DNA of 64,000 bases, from NCBI RefSeq assembly GCF_004359215.1, contig NW_027152197.1, positions 5,094 through 69,093 of the forward strand, given 5' to 3'. Shown here one piece after another: positions 10,930 through 20,639 of this stretch. The stretch's first letter is position 1. Every line of letters starts with the position of its first letter. The notes beneath the pieces are model-generated. The model did no database searches and was not told where the DNA came from. It was given only the letters and a program-made list of their open reading frames with translations. The stretch is from Bremia lactucae (taxonomy: Eukaryota; Oomycota; Peronosporomycetes; Peronosporales; Peronosporaceae). The position numbers and the translations under genes are program-made.

Positions 10930-12260
10930 AAAGTACTGACCGTGGTGGTCATCTCGGTAGAGAAAAGACCTACGGCTCTGTAAGCCAGATTTATTGGTGG
11001 CCCGAACTTTATTCTTGGATTAGCACGTACATTCGCACATGTGAAACTTGCCAACGGATTAAATCCTCGGCGCATGCTGCTGCGCCACAGGCAAGTCTGC
11101 CGTACCCATAAAACGTTGGGAGTCAATTAGGATGGATTTTGTTTTCGGTCTACCGAAAACAAAATCTCGGCCGGTAACTCTGGCATGGTGGTCTTTGTTG
11201 ATCGATTGAGCAAAATGACTCACTTAGCGGCTGTGCCAGATACCATTGATGGTGAAGGTACAGCAAGACTGTTCATCGATCGCGTGTTTCGACAACATGG
11301 TTTGCCAGTGGCAATTGTCTCTGATCGGGACCACTGTTTCACGAGTAAATTCTAAAAATTATTTTTTCCGGTGCTTGGCACCAGATTGGACATGCCCACC
11401 GCGGACCAAATGTAGACCGATGGTCAAACTGAACGTGTCAATCGCGTCATTGAGGACGTTTTACGCAGTGGATGTGCTCAGACACCAAAGTGCTGAAGCT
11501 CAATGCTCCCAGTGGTGAAATTTGCGTTAAATAACTCTGTTCATGCCTCCATTCTATGTCAATGGTCTCACCCACCCGCGCGTTTCTTTAACGATACCAC
11601 TGCGTGGCTCAGGGCTTGGTGAGGGAGAATTAGCCGAAAGGCTTGCTGATATCAGCGCTGTTACCATCGCGTCGCGAGTTCCTCGCGACACGATTTAGTG
11701 TCTTAAGGCATGTAAGGGACACGACGGCTGATAACCAAGACAAAAAAAGAACAAGCATAAGCCAAAGGCAGAAGCTTTATTAATTTTTGAGTGGTCGGAG
11801 ACTGTGTTTTATCAAACGCTAAAAATCTACCTACTAACTTGGTTTCCGCGGTCTTCAAGACCAAATTGCGCCCGCTCTTTATTGGACCATTTACGGTCGT
11901 GGCCTAGAAGGGCCTAGCTTACAAGCTTAATCTTCCTAGCATGATGCGTACACACCCAGTCTCTTATGTTGGCTTGCTTAAGCCATATCGGGACCATTCC
12001 CCCGTGGACTTAAAGGCGCTTGCGCCGCGACAGGCGGTCGTGCCGCAGATTGCTGCATCCTCACCAGGATGTCCAGCTGGCCCTCTAAACGGTGTTGCTG
12101 ACGCTGCAGCATCAAAAGACGGTTTTAAACCGCCTCAAAAGAGCCCTCAACCCGAGCGAGGCTTTCACGAAGAAGTTGCACGTCGTGCTTTAAAGCATCA
12201 AATGTTGTCGAGATTTTGGCCCCCTTCCGCGCTGCTTGATGCGCAAGGGAACCTTTAGTT
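10930..12260 (+). pseudogene. F3 integrase relic
   Basis: The HHCC zinc-binding part is visible as SWISTYIRTCETCQRIKS. The core follows with MDFVFGLPK (first Asp), FVDRLSKMTHLAAVPDTI, IVSDRDHCFTSKF (second Asp) and DGQTERVNRVIEDVLRS (Glu). The C-terminal part reads MRTHPVSYVGLLKPY. At least four stops or frameshifts interrupt it. A 14-bp inverted repeat at 11,135-11,166 overlaps the first Asp. Confidence 0.85.
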
Positions 12261-12264
12261 TCAC

Positions 12265-12480
12265 GTGGAGAAACATTTTAAGCGACGTCGTCGTAAGGGC
12301 CAATACCAGTATCTGGTAAAGTGGCTGGAGTACCCCTCATCTGAAAAGTCTTCGGAGTTTGAGGTACCTCTTCGGCAAGATTGCCCGTACGCCGTTGACG
12401 TTTTGAGGGTTAAGCTCAGGGTCAACTCGCGTCAAACGGCGCTGCCCACCACTATAATTGGGATTAAGGTGGATCTATAG
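12265..12480 (+). pseudogene. F3 integrase C-terminal chromodomain
   Basis: VEKHFKRRRRKGQYQYLVKW then LEYPSSE is a chromodomain (aromatic cage positions Y, W and Y visible). This places F3 among the chromoviruses, in which the domain steers integration to modified histones. The rest of the domain (usual WEFEVPL) is altered to SSEFEVPL. Confidence 0.8.
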
Positions 12481-12528
12481 CCTAGTGCGGCTTCGATCCA
12501 TGGTTGCATGGTCAATTGAAGCACTGAA

Positions 12529-13330
12529 CTATCGGCTAGAACTTTCTTTGTTTAGTGGCATAAATGCCGAACGTAACTGACATTTGGCCATAAGCTTGGC
12601 GAAATCTAAGCGAAGCTTCCGTTCCAAATGAACACCAGCCACTTCCGCATACTCTCCGATATTCCAAATATTTCGGAGGTGGCGGGCTCGATGGACCCAG
12701 TTCTCAAATGACTTCGTTTTCACTTCCTGTTTCGTTTGGAAACAAAATGACCGGAATTTTTCTCATTGAGGTCACCGAAGCCCCACTGGCTTGATCACGT
12801 AGACACGTCGAATACTGACATCGCGTCATTACTTTTGGCGTAAGGTATCGCTCATGAAGAGCGTCGCGAGCAGCGATCTCCTCCGGCGTCCTCGCCGGAT
12901 CACTAGAGGTCCAGATGACCAAAGTGTGACCCGCGATCTCTTTGGGACGCTCTTTCGCACCAAGCGGAGTGAATCTAAAATTCACAACGAGCTTTAGGTT
13001 TTGCTATTTCGGCAGCTCGACGACGAGCTTCTTCCTCTATAAGGGTTGCCTGCCCTTTCTCTTCATCAAGTGGATTCGTAATGATGTTGGTTTTAGGGTC
13101 CTATGTCCTGCCTAATGCAGTTAAGACATCACCAGAACCACGTTCTGGGAACGGATTCGGGGCCCGCCGACGTTTATCCTGAGGGAAGGCGTGTAAGAGC
13201 GACGCTCTTTATCCTCATCCTCTGATGAAGAGTGACTTTCAAAGTCCACCATTCCCTCATTGTCGAGGAAGGTGCTAAAGTCTGTGACTCACGCTTGATT
13301 GTCATGGGACGAAGGAAAGAAAACAGCTCC
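12529..13330 (-). pseudogene. Antisense protein-like sequence inside F3
   Basis: Between the chromodomain stop and the 3' LTR the reverse strand is protein-like in three joined frames. Near 13,030-13,090 it reads DEEKGQATLIEEEARRRAAE, at 12,704-12,985 HTLVIWTSSDPARTPEEIAA, and at 12,529-12,723 FENWVHRARHLRNIWN. One stop or frameshift separates each part. No known family is recognised. It lies opposite in direction to gag-pol. It could be a captured gene or a second-strand gene of the element. Confidence 0.5.
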
Positions 13331-13405
13331 GAACGGTTAGTTGTTTAGGTTTTAACCTCAAAGAGGAAATGGAGCGAATGTTCCCACTCGGTGTCAACAG
13401 TCTGA

Positions 13406-13873
13406 TGGGGCACACGTCGGTTAAAGAACCGTCGTTGTGGAACGTTTACTTATAGGTAAAATACCCTTTTATCCTATTTTAAAATAGTTAATTACTTAAA
13501 TCCCATTCATTATGGGTAACAAATGTGGTCGCCGCCATATATATATCTGGCGGCCGAAATCTATTTTTAAATTAGCTAGGGTAAGGTTTTATATTAAATA
13601 GTTAAATTAAGTGCAGTTCCTCTTTTGATCTTAAAGCGTTAAGTGCCTTCCTAAGGCTTTCGCATTGATCTGTAAGAAGCCTTTCTAAGGTATATACTCT
13701 TGGGCACTAGTTGCCACTTGGTTGTACGAACCGCTGAATCCCTTGAACTAGGATTCACTAAGCTTCAATAGCTTGTACGACTCCCTGAGTTGTTGAACCC
13801 ATTAGCTCTATAGATATAAGAGACTTTCTGAGTCTAAAGTCTCTGACTTTAGGAGCGAGGTTGCTCCGCTACA
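13406..13873 (+). repeat. F3 3' LTR
   Basis: Matches 6,778-7,202, with a 43-base extra segment near 13,730-13,775 that contains TGAATCC..GGATTCA. Confidence 0.8.
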
Positions 13874-14005
13874 GGCGGTGTCTAACACTGACTTGGCAAT
13901 TCGTCTTAAGCCATACCATTTCCAAAATCCCATTTTTATTAAGAGTAAAAATATACCAATGCTGGACCTCTTACAAGATGAATAAAGGCTATCTTGCTAG
14001 TTAAG

Positions 14006-14561
14006 TGTAATGTAAACCGTTACATAAATATTATATCCTATTAACGAGGAGTGATAAATATGCGTTCCTATAACAGGAATAATACCTATTATTCTCCTAT
14101 AAGAGGTGATACTAAAGAAGTATAAAAATATAATAATTTCACAATAATTAATAACATTCACTTAATGTTTTTACTATTACCAAATTTGGAAAAATCGAAG
14201 CAACAAGACAACAGTTCAGTTAATTGGTTAATATAAATTTGAATTAGCCCTGCCATTCATTACTTGACACAATCGGGGAATGCGCAAGGAGGCGCCATAA
14301 ATTGTTTGATTTTTATTTATTTAAGTCGGTAGATATAAGATCTTACGTAGGGACCTAATATATTATTACAACTTTATCTTTCCCGATACTAAAGCCTTTA
14401 GTATTGACTTTTAGTAGCTAAGACTTCTAAGCTACTTAAAACCTTCCTCTGCACGTCGTCGTCGTGTATGTTAAGTTTAAGGATGCACCTCACCTTCACT
14501 GTTATCAGTGCAAGTTGGCTTGCACTGAAGCAGTACTAGCGAAAGGTGCTCCGTTGAAACA
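14006..14561 (+). repeat. Solo LTR, family A
   Basis: Starts TGTAATG and ends CCGTTGAAACA (degraded CCGTTACA). The internal block order is that of the LTRs at 4,888-5,400 and 35,493-36,034, in plus orientation. No gag or pol sequence is attached on either side. Confidence 0.75.
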
Positions 14562-14807
14562 TCTCCTTCCGTTCTCTTGAATTCTCGAAACTAGTCAATA
14601 TGCTATAGCTTCTATGTTTTGCTGGGCCCGCTCGGACACCGTAAAGGATCCCAAGAACGAGTTCATGTGTGCTACACTGTCACATTGGACGATAGTACAT
14701 AACGATTACAAGCTCTCAGTGCATTATACATTGTAATACTTGACATGCTTCAAAGGATCGTCAGGCCATCCTACCGTCAATTATATCATCGCAATATATA
14801 CGTGCTC

Positions 14808-14950
14808 GATAACGGGGCGCATTTTGCTAGTATTGCCTCAGTATTAGCTAACCCACTCTGAGAACAGCGCCTCGGAATACTTCACGTACACGATGTGGAG
14901 GAGAGGGCTTTCAGTTGCTAAGAGTTCTTAGTAAGTGAAGGTTAATATAA
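14808..14950 (-). repeat. LTR family A fragment
   Basis: Contains the AGTATT..CAGTATTAGCTAACC hairpin, the CCTCGGAATACTTCACGTACAC block and the GCTAAGAGTTCTTAG block of LTR A, reverse orientation. Only the terminal third remains. Confidence 0.6.
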
Positions 14951-15980
14951 GGTAGGACTGTTGCCACAGATGCCTTGACGATTGCCGCAGACAATACACT
15001 TCCGGTTGGCTAATCGGTGACAGATCGATTATTTTTACCACTCAATATTGATACAATAATACCCTACCCATTTCCAAGCTACAAGAACAGCTTTTAAGCA
15101 TAAAATGAATTCAAATTAAACTAAGAAATCTTATGTCGATCATCACAACGAATCGCTGCAGCCACCCATCGGACATATCAAAATCAAATATACTTCTCGC
15201 GAAGCCATGCAAAAGGCATTGGATTAATTCGCAATTTGCGAATTGTTGCATCGAGTTGATGAAACGCGAGCTCATTTCTCGAGAACGCGCGTGAAGTCGC
15301 GGTATGCTTGCGCAACGTCATAACGTCAATTTCGCTAAGATCATCTGGTATTTCAAGACCACCTTCAAGTGGCAGACTGATATGCAGCACCGTCACATCT
15401 TGACGGCAAAGTCCCTTTTTCTATAGCAGCAAGATCCGCACGCGTCTACGATCACGTTAATACGAACAATTTAATACATAGGTCAATCGAGAGAGGACGC
15501 ACCGTTGAGCGTGTCATAGGTGCCAAGAGTCCGCTTCTGCTTGTCGACGTCGGCAGGCGTGAAGATGTGTGTGTACACGACGTCTTGTCTTGCTTAATGG
15601 CTTCACTGAAAAGCAGTGCATGTGGCTGCGAGATGCAGAACAGGCAATGCGGGGATAGCACGCGCTGCGTTTGCTTCAAGTTCGCATTTAAAGCTTGCAA
15701 AAATGCATCCGCCTTAGTAAATGCCAATGTATATAATGCTAAAACCACGTGCACATGGTACTAAATTACTAAACAATGTTTGTCTCGAGAGGCGACGGTT
15801 GATGACTTAAGTCAAATGCAAATTACTAGCTTTTTTATTTGATGCATTGTTTCTGTGCGTTTCAAAAAACGGGATTTTATAATGAATCCCACGTAGAACC
15901 AATGATGTAGCCACCCTATCGACCGATCATATTAGTTTACACCGATTAGCCTATCACGATTAGCCTATCAGAGGTGTTCT
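14951..15980. other. No gene recognised
   Basis: Two short reverse frames (15,184-15,396 and 15,452-15,754) have no recognisable domain and no consistent joining intron. The stretch may be host intergenic DNA or old repeat. Confidence 0.35.
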
Positions 15981-16064
15981 GTCTGTGGCAATCGTCAAAC
16001 GCCTTGGGCAATAGTCGAAACGTCGTTGGCATTAGTCAAAACGTCTGTGGCAATAGTCGCACCC
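15981..16064. repeat. 21-bp tandem repeat, four units
   Basis: Units at 15,981, 16,002, 16,023 and 16,044 share TGGCAATAGTC-AAACG with a few changes each. A 14-bp doublet (CGATTAGCCTATCA) lies just before. Confidence 0.8.
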
Positions 16065-16077
16065 TAAATATTAAGGA

Positions 16078-16375
16078 GATTTAGTCTCGGGGAAAAGTAA
16101 AATTGTATATATATATTTGAGTTATCAAGTTATCAAGTTATTACGTATTTTTACTCACTTAACGTTATAATGTAATTTATGGATTGCGACTCATTGCTCA
16201 CCCCCATTTGCGCGTCTAAAAGCGATTAGCGGGGTTGATCTAAAGACTTATGTCACATTATCACTACAATTCTACAGTTTTTGGTAATATTGGCAATATT
16301 AAAAGTAATGTGAATAACTTTGTTTATTTTTTCTCATAGGTAATACTGTTTATGTAATTGAGACATTCCATGATA
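16078..16375 (-). repeat. LTR family A, partial
   Basis: Has the GCGATTAGCGGGGTTGAT block and AT-rich tail of LTR A in reverse orientation. In sense direction its start lies at about 16,375, next to the hairpin-rich leader that also borders LTR A at 25,855 and 35,493. Confidence 0.6.
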
Positions 16376-16918
16376 CCAGCCCCCTTAACCGACAGTCAGT
16401 CAGTGACTGTTATTATCTGAAATAGAGTACTATTTAGTCTCTATGAGAAAAGGAAACCCGTGTTGGCCTTGTAAAGACAATTCAAGTGATTCATCGCATG
16501 GTTAACAAGTCCATGCGGTGCGCTTTAAGGTGGTTAACTTGCACCTGCTAATGAAACAAACACAGCAGACGCCTGAGCGTCTGCTGTGGGAGACTACACG
16601 CCTGCATCTCCGATTGCAGGGGATGTTATCAGTCTGACGTATAGTCCGACTCAAAAACATATATCAAGGCCTCCTGGTCATTCGAGGTCAAAACAGCAAA
16701 ACCAGTTGGTTCTGATTAAAAAAAATAGAGCTGCTTGTAAAGATGCTCGGTTCGTCCCACCCACTCGATGAGGAGCCATCTTCTGATGACTCCGATCATG
16801 GCGAAGACGCTAACGTACACCACAAAGAATGAAGTGATCATAAGATCACTTCGAGAGGAATGTAAGTCCGACTGCTTACATAAGTCAAGAAGAGTTGGAA
16901 CACAATACGTTGCGCGTC
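16376..16918 (+). other. Hairpin-rich leader of the F1 antisense region (copy 1)
   Basis: Homologous on this strand to 25,856-26,350 and, in reverse, to 34,690-35,492. It holds successive perfect hairpins: CACAGCAGACGC/GCGTCTGCTGTG at 16,561-16,588, GCATGG/CCATGC near 16,500, GAAGTGATC/GATCACTTC near 16,833 and TGTAAG/CTTACA near 16,861. Confidence 0.55.
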
Positions 16919-17000
16919 GCCTTTGTTGCCTACTAATAACAATTTAATTCGTTAATCGGAATGATCAACGAATTAAGTTGTTATTAATGGGCAACAAGGC
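16919..17000. repeat. Long hairpin: inverted duplication
   Basis: The left arm 16,919-16,953 and right arm 16,967-17,000 are reverse complements except for two changes and one indel, with a 13-nt loop. The left arm aligns with the homologous sequence at 26,305-26,345; the right arm has no counterpart there, so it is the added copy. Confidence 0.85.
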
Positions 17001-17088
17001 TTCTTCTGGTATAGACGAACGCGAATTCTTTATCGACGCCGATAAGGACTTGCTCAAATTGCTTGAGATAGGGTCACAAAATTAATTG

Positions 17089-18120
17089 TCACCGTTCCTT
17101 TAAAGGTATAAAGCAAAACTTGATGCAATCACTAAGATTCGCGATTGCAGACGCCAGCAATTTTGCAGTCAGTTGTGCGTAATGCAATTTGACACAGACG
17201 GCTCGGACCGCGTCGTCTGCTATCATTCGCGTCAGCTTTAACCAGCTGAGTGTTTTTTTAGTGTCTGACATGGAACTCCTTGCCATGAAATATTCACTGG
17301 CTAAGTTTCGAGCTTTTCTGTTTGGAGCTGGACCGTCCTTGTTCGCACGGACCATGCGTATTTACGTACGGCCGTAAGAAAAGTCAACACTTGTCGTAAA
17401 ATATTGCGTAGTGGTTGTCTTTATTTGCAGAGTATAGCTTCTTCGTTGCTGATGGTTATCGCGCCGGCCTGATTTTCCTCTGACTGCGCTACTCAGCAGT
17501 GAGGGTAAGCCTACTGATGCAATACTAGGGGAACGTGGACGTGAGACGAGTAAGTGGCGACTTTTACTAGCCATGCCAGTATATATTCTGCGCAACTCAT
17601 ACGTGCTTCCGAAGTTTGTCAACGGGTAAAGGTCAGTGCTTCATCTCGTGCTCCGTTACAACCTCTTCCTGTTCCAGAAGGGCGTTGGCAGTCCTTATCA
17701 ATGGACTTCGTATATTCGGATTTCCCAAAGCCGCTCACAAGAAAAACGATATTCTTGCGTTCACCGCAAGTGAACGCAAGAATATCGTTTTTCTCCTCTT
17801 GTTGCTGTCCCAGACCATGGGTTACCCCGTGAACTGGTGTCGGATCGATATCTCCGGTTAAAGGATATATTCCGGCGATCCGTGTTTAAGTCACTTGGAA
17901 TTCATTTGACAGGTCAACGTCTGACCATCCTGAAATAAATTGCCAAACAGAACGTGCAAATCGTAACCTTTAACATACTCGAGGATACGTCCACTCGTGT
18001 ACAAATTTGAGTGAGTTTCTATCGACGGCAGAATTTGCCAACAACAAGTCAGTACATACATAAACAAAGCATACACCATTCATATTCTTGCAGAAATATA
18101 TTGAGCAAAATTGCGAGGCC
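17089..18120 (+). pseudogene. F1 RNase H and integrase fragment
   Basis: VSDMELLAMKYSLAKFRAFL at 17,260-17,320 is RNase H. FVNG(stop), then QRVKVSASSRAPLQPLPVPE and GRWQSLSMDFVYSDFPK at 17,600-17,730 are the integrase zinc-binding to core junction with the first Asp. Almost the whole stretch is repeated in reverse at 28,050-28,990. It interrupts the F1 antisense sequence that flanks it on both sides. Confidence 0.75.
17741..17793. repeat. 24-bp perfect inverted duplication
   Basis: Arms 17,741-17,764 and 17,770-17,793 are exact reverse complements with a 5-nt loop. The homologous integrase copy at 28,340-28,390 has only one arm. Confidence 0.9.
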
Positions 18121-18149
18121 TGACTAGACATATTGATTAATTTACATGA

Positions 18150-18560
18150 TCGTTTTAAAGAAAAGATCTTTAGTCGATGCTCGCCGAAAGTTGCACCTTT
18201 TATCGATAAAAGCAGGATCTTCTTGCCTCTCGTGGGGAGACTCATGCCCTAGCTGCGTTAAGGACGCAGTCCATGCCCCTTGGAGACAAAATCCCTAAAG
18301 AATCCCCATTGGAGGGCGTTCCTCAGATATGCGAAGGTGTTAATAATTTACAATACCTTTACGAGCGCGCAGAGCAGCAGAGCGTTCTTTTTCGGTTTCC
18401 TTTTGGACCGAAGGATAGGATTCGTCAAACTGCTCGACACGACCCGGATCTACCGGGAACGAGGCTTCCAGCTGTCATGCGATGGTCGATAGCCCCGCCA
18501 CCTAACGAGGTAGCTTGTATGATTTCCTCTCACCTCAGCCGTCAAAGACATTCACGTCGA
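18150..18560 (+). pseudogene. F1 antisense-region protein, C-terminal part (copy 1)
   Basis: Reads MPLGDKIPKESPLEGVPQIC, then NNLQYLYERAEQQSVLF and RDPDLPGTRLPAV-like sequence. About 75 percent alike in DNA to 26,640-26,940, same strand, and alike in reverse to 32,560-32,950. No known family recognised. It joins F4 gag at about 18,560. Confidence 0.5.
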
Positions 18561-19720
18561 CAGCAGACCATCGCCCCGACAATAACAGATTTCAGAAATA
18601 AAAAATGGCCAGACAAGAAAAAAGACAAAAAATGACAACTGGACCACAGCAGCCACTTGCAATAATTGTGGCAGAGTTAGCCACATTTTATCACAATGCC
18701 GCGCTCCTAAACATAAGGAATCAAACCGGTAAATCAGTGGCGCACTTAATGCAATTCTCGAAGCCGAAGCCCAATCTTCCAAGACAGCGAATCAAGCAAG
18801 GTTCGTCATTATTTTCATCAACAAAGGTTGCAGCCGCAACGGCATATCCGAAATGCTGATGGAAAAGCTTGAGCTTGAGGTGAATGAAGGGGAAATGATG
18901 TATGTCGGCCTTGAATATTTGTCCACCGACCCCGTCGGACGGTGGAATTGAACCTACAGATACCTGGATTCCACCGACATCTTGAAAATTCCAAGTTATG
19001 CCCGTTCCTGAATACAAGTATGTAATTTTGGGTATGATGTGGCTACGCAAACAAAACCCCAGATATGGACTGGGGTACCGAAAGAATTTCGCCTAGCATC
19101 AAGGTGAACAACTCCGACGAAGCTCAACTAAGACTGCCCAAACAACGTCTGATTTAACGTGTTTATGCACGAGTGTAACTCGCGTGGCCCAGAGCCGCGC
19201 AGCATGGCCATACGGGCCAACATGGTACAACGCGGCTTGTTACATCTCAACAAATGCTGACGAAGCTCAACTAAGACTGCCCAAACAACGTCTAATTTAA
19301 CGTTATGCACGAAGTGTAGCTCGCGTAGCCCAGAGCCGCGCAGCATGGCCATACGGGCCAACATGGTACAACGCTGCTTATTGCATCTCAACAAATGCTG
19401 AGAGATAACAAAGATATCGAAACCAGCTTTGTCGTCAATCCACATGACTCCAGAGGAAGCAGAGCGCTTTAAAAGTCAAGGATGGGAAGATCTCCAGCGC
19501 AACCCAGCGTACCTAACAGTGGCAAGTATGCGAATACCGTTTTTCGCACGGAGCTCCGAATGCGACTCCTCCAGTTAGAAAAGGAATTGATCATGAAATT
19601 CACCTCAAGCCGCGATCGAAACTTTCCGATTAATGGCTTTGAAACCGATTGGGTCAATGGCGGTTTGTACGTGCATACATCATTATTCACGGCTACAATC
19701 TCAGTGTAAGTCTCGATTAT
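18560..19720 (+). pseudogene. F4 Gypsy fragment: gag knuckle, protease, RT start
   Basis: A nucleocapsid knuckle CNNCGRVSHILSQCRAPKHK lies at 18,658-18,717. KGCSRNGISEMLMEKLELEV at about 18,820-18,880 resembles a protease start. ILGMMWLRKQNPRYG at 19,024-19,070 is the protease end. RFKSQGWEDLQRNPAYL and KYANTVFRTEL near 19,460-19,550 are the RT leader. It stops at about 19,720. Confidence 0.7.
19116..19399. repeat. Tandem duplication, units of 143 and 141 bp
   Basis: 19,116-19,258 and 19,259-19,399 are about 94 percent alike. Each begins GACGAAGCTCAACTAAGACT and ends CATCTCAACAAATGCT. It lies in the protease-RT spacer of F4. Confidence 0.9.
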
Positions 19721-19739
19721 TACTAATATAATATTCACC

Positions 19740-19985
19740 AGCAGCATGCAAATTCTGCTCTCTCAGCAGTCAGCAGTCATAGCTTTTGAGCAACTTGTTA
19801 TCTCAACCCGTCTGCCTTTTGAGATCCTTGCTAGTGAAGCAATTTACGTCTACATGGACCGCGTCCAGTTCATATTGCATAAAGTAGGTGAAAGCAGCAT
19901 GTTCATCATCCTTCTGAAAAATTAACAATAATGCGCTATCAGCTGGTCCACCTACCACCCAAAGCGTAGTGTAAAAGTCTTTAAC
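19740..19985 (-). other. Short unidentified reverse-strand coding-like segment
   Basis: The reverse strand reads FYTTLWVVGGPADSALLLI, then MQYELDAVHVDVNCFTSKD without a stop for about 60 codons. It has no counterpart elsewhere in the window and I do not recognise it. It sits between F4 RT and F1 gag. Confidence 0.3.
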
Positions 19986-19991
19986 GGAGGC

Positions 19992-20620
19992 GTGAACGCT
20001 GCTTCTTCTTCATCCAACTTTTTCTGGTTGGATGGTATGTACGCGGTCGTTGAACGGTTACGAAGTGCTACCAGGTGCGACGGGGCACATTTCGCAAGTA
20101 CTGCCTTCGTACTGCGGGCCGATGCGTGCGAGTCGACCCGAATGCTTAAAGCTAGATATCTCCAATTTCAAGGCAGTCGAAGGCGACTCCATCTTGAAAT
20201 GGTTTGTCGAGTTAGACGATTCTATTGAAATCACTGCATCGAGGATGATGCGACAAAGCAAAGTTCGGCTCGTCGACTGAGCCCACATGCTATTAATTTT
20301 GGGCTTTAGGCTCATGCTGGCTCAGACAAACGTTTGAGCCGCCACATGCCGAATGAAGGCTCAAGGAGAGCTCTTTGAATTGAAGCAGGGCAAGTGTGAC
20401 AATAATGCTTACGCCTAACATACACGATACCTTGTCAGCTGTATCGTCTGTAAACTATATACGAACAAATACAGGTTACTCTGTTCATCAATAGTCTTGC
20501 GAATGGTCCCGTCAAGACCCACCTGCAAGACGCGTCTGTTCCACTCGACCTAGAGACGCTTGATCAAGCCTTCTTTATAGCGGAAGAGGAGGATTAAAGC
20601 CTGTAATACGCTTTCGTCTC
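19992..20620 (+). pseudogene. F1 gag relic, plus strand
   Basis: Reads LKLDISNFKAVEGDSILKWF, VELDDSIEIT, then ELFELKQGKC and HTRYLVSCIV, matching the gag blocks of the minus-strand copies. It begins with the gag-side leader and a TACCAGG(T)GCGACGGGGCAC piece of the LTR edge. It runs head-on into the reverse-strand element that ends at about 20,640. Confidence 0.7.
20318..20341 (+). other. Conserved gag stem-loop (copy 2)
   Basis: GGCTCA and TGAGCC arms extended by a G-T and an A-T pair; loop CAAAC. Same place in gag as 4,300-4,323 and 23,464-23,487. Confidence 0.6.
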
Positions 20621-20639
20621 TGCACTGTCTGTGTCATAT

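Larger units (their letters stand above)
6778..13873 (+). mobile_element. F3 Ty3/Gypsy chromovirus, both LTRs present, decayed
   Basis: Two directly repeated LTRs enclose, in order, primer-binding site, gag with CCHC knuckle, protease, RT, RNase H, integrase, chromodomain, then a reverse-strand protein-like block before the 3' LTR. Length is 7.1 kb. The catalytic motifs are mutated (protease Asp to Gly, RT YFDD to YSGD) and stops occur in each domain, so the element cannot be autonomous. No convincing target-site duplication was found. Confidence 0.85.

Noticed and set aside
11135..11166. 14-bp perfect inverted repeat in F3 integrase
   Set aside because: Not counted with the three inverted duplications: the normal codons for DFVFGLPK can give it by chance and no homologue without it was found.
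15184..15754. Two reverse frames as a possible two-exon gene or small secreted effector
   Set aside because: No signal peptide with RxLR or similar motif, no splice sites that join the frames, no family match.
16078..18560. Reading LTR A plus the leader at 16.08-16.9 kb as the 5' LTR and gag of a separate forward element
   Set aside because: LTR A orientation, fixed by the primer site in two F1 copies, puts this region upstream of a 3' LTR; the protein is not a recognisable gag. A nested separate family remains possible.
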